NCBI GenBank assembly: GCA_012932865.1 | Contig: SAXG01000034.1 | Coordinates: 248,001 to 312,000, forward strand | From: Amylostereum areolatum | Lineage: Eukaryota; Basidiomycota; Agaricomycetes; Russulales; Stereaceae | DNA: 64,000 nt | Direction of reading: 5' to 3' | Shown: in pieces, positions 58,922 through 64,000 of the stretch | How positions within the stretch are numbered: position 1 is the stretch's first letter | Layout of the letters: each line of letters starts with the position of its first letter | Notes under the pieces: model-generated | The model's input: only the letters and a program-made list of their open reading frames with translations | Databases searched by the model: none | What the model was told of the DNA's origin: nothing | Position numbers and translations under genes: made by a program

Positions 58922-61900
58922 ATGGGCGTCGGCGGCCTGTGGGATGTACGTCAACATTTTTTCTTTGTTTTCAGTGACGTTTTTAATGTGCCATGCTACG
59001 TAGCTCTTGCGTCCAACTGGCGAGCCGCGTTCCCTCACCCACCTCGCCGTTCACGAAGGCTTCGAAGCGAACCCCGCCAACGTGCGCGGCCTGCGCATAG
59101 GCATCGATGCCTCGATTTGGTTTTATCACGCTGCATATGGACGCGAAGGGGAGAACCCGGAACTCCGCACCCTCTTCTTTCGCTGTGCGCGTCTCATGCG
59201 CGCGCCCTTTCTCCCCCTGTTCGTCTTTGACGGGCCCAAGCGTCCGAACGTCAAACGGGGGAAACGCATATCGGGGAATCAGCATTGGCTAACGAACGGG
59301 ATGAAAAATATCATTGAGGCGTTTGGCTTCGAGTGGAGGATGGTACGTGATATCTCGTCTTGTCGTCTATTCTATCGCAGTGCTCATGCCTTATGTGCTG
59401 TGCATAGGCCCCAGGAGAAGCCGAGGCCGAGCTCGCTTATCTCAATAGTATTGGCGTCATCGACGCTATAATCTCTGACGACGTGGACAACTTCCTCTTC
59501 GGTGCTCGTATGGTCGTTCGGAAGTGCGTGCATTTCTCTCGACCCCCTTCCTCCTTCACTCACTCCTTCCTCAGTCCCAGCGCTACCCTATCTGGGAACA
59601 AATTTCATCCCCTCAAAAACTCAGACGGGCGGGACGATGGCAACCACAGCATGGTCTACCGCGCCTCCGCCATCGAAGAGCAAATCAACCTCACCCGCGG
59701 CGGCATGATCCTCATCGGCCTCCTCAGCGGTGGCGACTACCACCCTGCCGGCCTTCAAGGCTGCGGTCCCGGCATCGCCGCCGGTCTCGCAAAATGCGGT
59801 TTCGGCGACCAGCTGCTCGAGGCCACGCAGACCCTCTCGCGCGCAGAACTCCCCGACTTCCTGTCCACTTGGCGCGCCTCCATCCGTCAAGAGCTGCGCA
59901 CCAACAGCCAAAAGAAGATGAAGAGCAAGCGTCCGGCGCTCGCGGCGGCGCTGGAGGAAGACTTCCCCGACATCGAGATCCTGCTTTCATATACGAACCC
60001 GATCACAAGCGGGACGGACGCGTCCGCGCGGAGGACGCATGTCCCCCCGACCTGGGAACGCGAGCCCGACCTCGGGAAGATCGCGCATTTGTGCGAAATG
60101 CACTTTGAGTGGGGCATCCGGGAGATCATCATCAAGCGCTTCCGCGACGTGCTCTGGCCGCCTGCGGTCCTGCGGATTCTCCGCCGTGCTGTGCTTGAAG
60201 ACGATGCGCGGTCAAGAACAGCCACAGCTGGCCGGATGTCTATGCCTTCAACACCATCGAAGCGCGGACGCGCGTACGACCAGGACGTCCCGGGTACCCC
60301 CTCCAAGATGGTGACGAAGCACTTTTCCTCGATTCGCGAAGGAGGAGACCAAGACGAAGAAGACCTCATTACGAAGATCCACTCGACCCGCCAGCACGCG
60401 TCCACGGACGGGATCCTCGAGTACCGCCTCGAGATTGCTCCTGCAATGCTCGTCCGCCTCAGCGAGTCAGGTATCCAGGGCCTGCGGCAGGCGGCCGACA
60501 CAACGTACGACGTTTACCTGTCGGACGAAGAATTCGATGACGGGGATGGGGAGGGAGCCGGAAAGAAGAAGGGGGAGCCCGTGGAGCCGACGACGCACCT
60601 TCGTATGTGGCTGCCTGCGTGCATGGTCGAGCGTGTCCGTCCGGACCTTGTGGCAGCATACGAAGGCGTCGCGGAGAAGAGGCAGGCGAAAAAGTCTGGG
60701 AAAGGCAAGGCTACTACGGGCACACGTGGAGGAAGGAAGAAGGCCGCCTCATCCATCGTACTTGACGACGGTGGAGAGAACTTCGACTTGTATGTCTCGG
60801 AAGGTTCGGAGGACGATGTACCACGCATACCATCTCAGGCTAAGAAGATCCCCGCACCTGCTCTGTCCCAACCGCGCGCGTCCTCTTCGAAGAAAGCCGC
60901 ACCAAAACCACGGACAGCGACAAGAAAGAAGACGGCCATCGTCGCTATTCGAGAAGAGGAGGAGGAGGACGGCGAGGACTTCGATCTCCACGTCTCGGAA
61001 GGGTCGGACGATGGCGCGCCTCGTCTTCCTACCAAGAAGACAGCGCCAAAGAAAGTCGCTGCAAAGTCTACGTCAACTGCCGCCACGGGGAGGACCGCCG
61101 GCACCATGAAAGGCTTCTACGGGGTATCGAAAACCAACGCTTCAACCGCCGCGAAGGGGAAAGCCAAGGCGTTCAGTCACGCCCCCAGCAACTTCGACTG
61201 GCCTTCCTCTCAGACTTCCACCCGGTCCACAGCGTCCACTTCCACGCTAACTCTTCCTACCCCGTCCTCCTCCCAATCCTCGAAGACTTCCGTCCTCGAC
61301 AGCCTGAACAAACTCGAGTTCGCCTTGGCGAACCTGCGCCGTCCGCGGACCACGCCGGCCTCCACGTCCGCCCTGCCGTCGTCCACCCCGTCCGCTCCCC
61401 GACCATTCCCAATGTCCTTTGAAAAGCAAGAAGAAGAAGAGTTTTCATTCACGGATGACGACGACAGAGATGCGCTCCCACCGCCGGCCGTCCTCACCCC
61501 CTCCGGGCGTTTCCAAGCGCAAAAATCCTCCCCCGCACGCCCGCGCGCGAACTCGTGGGACAGCGACGGCGCGGGCAGCAAGCAGCGCATGCCCAAGTCT
61601 CCACGGAAGTCAAGGGAGCACACTTCGCCGCGAAAGAACGACTGGGAGGAACGGAGACCAGTCTCGCCTACGCCCTCGCCCAGGAGACGTCCGTTGCCCG
61701 TTGCGAAGCCTTCCATATCCAGACCGACAGAGTCGCTGTACGCGCCCAAACCTGCCCAATCTGCCCCGAAGCTCGCGACGAAGATACCCCCACAGCCCCT
61801 GCGCCGCCCACGCACGATCGACGACTCGATCATCGAAATTTCATCGGATTCGGATTCGGATATGGAGCCTCCCCCACCAACGTTTTCCACGAACGCGAGC

Positions 61901-61948
61901 AGCGGCTCGAGGAGCTGCGTACGCGTTCGACGACGTCGAAGTAATTGA
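58922..61948 (+). CDS. GEN1: Holliday-junction resolvase Yen1/GEN1 (XPG/FEN1 family)
   Basis: Structure-selective nuclease that cuts Holliday junctions late in the cell cycle. Exon 1 is only MGVGGLWD (58922-58945). After a GT-AG intron exon 2 reads LLRPTGEPRSLTHLAVHEGF, GLRIGIDASIWFYHA (XPG-N) and LFVFDGPKRPNVKRGK. Then APGEAEAELAYLNSIGVIDA and ISDDVDNFLFGA (acidic active-site residues), LIGLLSGGDYHPAG, and GCGPGIAAGLAKCGFG (helix-two-turn-helix). A region after about 60030 (PPTWEREPDLGKIAHLC, FEWGIREIIIKRFRDVLWPP) matches the GEN1/Yen1 extension. The C-terminal half is Ser/Pro/Lys-rich and disordered, with an internal repeat (60773 and 60971). The stop used is 61946-61948, but a different frame offers DDVEVIDLT ending 61958. 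Confidence 0.9.
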
Positions 61949-62368
61949 TCTGACATGACTATCATAACACCACCTACTTACCCTTGGTTTACTTACTTGG
62001 CACTGACTATATTTGACCGGAATGTCCATACACACTCTGCTATTTCTTTGGTTATGCAGGCTCGTGTACGGGAGTGCGCACTAAGTACGATGTACACGCG
62101 ATACTCCCTTGTATTCCCGTCCATAAATTTGTGGCTAACTCGAGCACACTAACCGGCAATTAAATTTGGAGGATACGGACGTGCGAGGATGGTCTTCTCT
62201 GAATCCCCAAATCCAAGAAGCGCGGTCGACGGGGAGTTCGCCGACGCTGGGCCACTGGCGTCGAGCGCACACATCTCTGTAGACGACATCCATCCGGTCA
62301 GTTGATACGCCAAGTAATGTTCTGAAAGGGATCGCGCACCGTGTTGGATGGAATCACCGTCAAATCCA
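61949..62368. other. Intergenic, convergent 3' ends
   Basis: Tail-to-tail space between GEN1 and the small protein gene. No supported ORF or RNA. Confidence 0.55.
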
Positions 62369-62695
62369 CTATGTCGCCTCTTCTGCCTTGCCGTCCTGAG
62401 ACGCCGCTTGTCCATCCTCCGCCTCCAGCACCTTCCCGTCCTCCCCAAACGACCCCAATATACCATCCAGTTGTTCCAGCACGGCATCGATGCGCCCTTC
62501 TACGTCCCGCCCGATTCCATCCGCTTGCTCGAGCTGACGCAAAAGACTGGTGATGTCCAGGTCCGCCGCACTGTCGTCCTTGTCGTTCTGGGAGAGGAAC
62601 TTCCGAATGGACGCGATGCCGTCTTCGAGAGTGTTGGTCCCGTTTAGTGTGGGGTTGGACGGTGGGTTGGCTGCATGGGCGTCAAAGGTAGACAT
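62369..62695 (-). CDS. Small acidic hypothetical protein
   Basis: Single-exon frame of 108 codons starting MSTFDAHAANPPSNPTLNGT (Met at 62695; an upstream in-frame Met at 62710 is possible). The middle is likely amphipathic helix/coiled coil (DLDITSLLRQLEQADGIGRD, EGRIDAVLEQLDGILGSFGE), with an acidic Gln/Glu-rich end. I do not recognise a family. Heptad-like spacing suggests oligomerisation (inference). Position and codon use look like a real gene between GEN1 and the next minus-strand gene. Confidence 0.6.
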   Translation of the reverse strand: MSTFDAHAANPPSNPTLNGTNTLEDGIASIRKFLSQNDKDDSAADLDITSLLRQLEQADGIGRDVEGRIDAVLEQLDGILGSFGEDGKVLEAEDGQAASQDGKAEEAT

Positions 62696-62970
62696 GGCGA
62701 TTTGGAACAAGAAGGGGCGGTCATAGTTCCGCGATCGGCCTCGATCGGTCGTCTGTACAAGTTCTCACGCTCCCATTGTCCTCCCATGTTATGTAAGTAG
62801 GTAGGGTGACGGTCCTGAACCTCTCAGTGCAAAATAACACTGTAGTCAATGAGCGACATTTCGTTCCCCAAACAAGGCCCGCCATGTTACGGAAACGCCA
62901 TAGTAGTGTGCATCCTCAGTACCGGCCTGATCTACAAATCCTGAAAGTCTCCTCCGCCGCCGACCGCCGC

Positions 62971-64000
62971 TCAGAACAGCTCGCCTCTCCGCGCCACCGG
63001 AACCATCCCCACGGCTCCCCTCCCGACCACCACCGGCACGAACGCGCCCAGACTTTTCGCGACAGGGATAAACACTGGCTGTGCGTTGAAGGAAGCTGGG
63101 GAAGCGACTTGAACGTGAGGAGAGTTGGCCGGTCGATTGGGACGCGAAGTGACGTAGGTGGGGATGGCGCGCGGGGAGTTGTCCGAGATCAACGCTGAGG
63201 TGGGCGTTGGGGGGAAGTTGGGGGAGGCCGGAGAAGATGTCGGGGTTTGGAAGGGGTTTCTGGCTTTGGGGGTGAAGACGGGTGCGTTGGGGTTCAAGGT
63301 CAGCGCAGGAACGTTGGCTCGGGAGGACTTGGTGAGGCGTCGAAGGCGCAGAGCGGAGACAGTCGTGTCCTTCGAAGCGGTAGGCGAGCTCGGAGAGGCG
63401 TCACAGGGCGATTTCTCCACGGAGGTGGTCGTCGATGTTTGGCTGAGCTTGCGTGAAGCCGGCTTGGAGGTTGACGAGTACTCAGAAATATCGATCAGAG
63501 AGTCGTGGACGACAACGGTCATCAATTCTGGTGCTTGGTCGAGGGCTTCTTGCGATAACGAGCGTTTAAAAGCGGCTCGTTTCGCGGCGGGGCGCATCCT
63601 AACCGCCAAGTCGGCTACAACCTGGAGATGATTTCAATAAACGAACGGGGGAACACGTCCGAGCGTCCTTACCAGGTAGGCTATCGCGAGATATGCGCAA
63701 GTCAGCAAAACAGACACAATGCCGCCGTCCAACAGAAATTTGGAGCCGCCAGAGAGAGAGAGGACCTGGTTCGGAGCAGAGGATGGCGCGGGGTTGAAGA
63801 TGTCGACGGGAACCAGTTCACCAGTGGCGGTCCTTCTGACGAAGCTGAAGATGGGGCTGTCGTCCGCTCGCGGGGAGACGTCGGCGCCGCTGACAAGCAT
63901 GGCCAGTCCATCCAAAAAGCCGAGAGGAAGAGTGCATATATCGCGTAGGGTCCTGAGGAGAGAGTAGAAGAAGTAGAGGGTGCTGGAGTATAGGATCCAT
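62971..64000 (-). CDS. Hypothetical membrane protein, 5' part beyond window
   Basis: Incomplete: the reading frame enters from beyond 64000. Visible sequence begins with hydrophobic SSTLYFFYSLLRTLRDICTL. It continues LDGLAMLVSGADVSP, a second hydrophobic helix (GGIVSVLLTCAYLAIAYLVV) joined across a clean intron (about 63675-63625), then the basic RMRPAAKRAAFKRSLSQEA. The cytosolic-looking remainder is Ser/Thr/Pro-rich (KPASRKLSQTSTTTSVEKSP, ARNPFQTPTSSPASPNFPPT). It ends GMVPVARRGELF at the stop (62971). Two membrane segments plus a disordered tail. No named domain. Confidence 0.6.

Overview
The window is nuclear DNA of a filamentous basidiomycete, most likely an Agaricomycete. Genes are split by many short GT-AG introns of about 45-85 nt, coding DNA is GC-rich, intergenic gaps are short, and both strands are used. 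The encoded families (CYP5150-like P450, zinc-finger/phosphotransferase proteins, Ifi-6-16 proteins, Yen1/GEN1, tuberin) fit this group. All models were read by eye from splice signals and conserved motifs. Exon borders away from the stated motifs are approximate.

Layout. 1.3-3.5 kb: C2-like plus transmembrane protein (+). 3.9-6.2 kb: cytochrome P450 (-). 7.0-10.7 kb: USP12/46-type (Ubp9/13-like) deubiquitinase (-). 11.7-13.0 kb: inositol monophosphatase (-). 14.2-16.6 kb: second P450, CYP5150-like (-). 16.6-19.25 kb: no confident gene. 19.3-24.65 kb: tuberin/TSC2 with C-terminal Rap-GAP domain (+). 25.2-30.1 kb: Ubp2-like deubiquitinase (-), head to head with BST1/PGAP1 GPI inositol-deacylase (+, 30.5-33.7 kb). 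33.7-36.3 kb: gene-poor, partly AT-rich, one hypothetical ORF. 36.3-39.2 kb: THO complex subunit Hpr1/THOC1 (+). 39.7-41.4 kb: UDP-glucose 4-epimerase GAL10 (+). 42.2-44.6 kb: MFS transporter (+). 46.5-51.2 kb: a pair of zinc-finger/aminoglycoside-phosphotransferase-like genes. The + copy is a pseudogene cut by a transposon that itself carries a second transposon; the - copy is intact. 51.6-52.8 kb: F-box protein (-). 53.6-56.7 kb: two Ifi-6-16 (ISG12-like) genes with signal peptides (-). 56.7-58.9 kb: nothing recognisable. 58.9-61.9 kb: Yen1/GEN1 Holliday-junction resolvase (+). 62.4-64.0 kb: a small acidic protein and a membrane protein that runs off the window edge (both -).

Most genes are housekeeping functions (ubiquitin removal, TORC1 control, GPI-anchor remodelling, mRNA export, galactose metabolism, DNA repair) without an obvious common pathway. 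The accessory part is 44.6-58.9 kb, which holds the transposons, the duplicated phosphotransferases and the Ifi-6-16 pair. The strongest new observation is the nested transposition: both insertions have readable target-site duplications and an empty-site comparison inside the same window. A second theme is single-base reading-frame breaks in several otherwise conserved genes (GAL10, MFS, BST1, USP12-like, GEN1). These point to sequence errors or recent decay and should be checked before the models are trusted.
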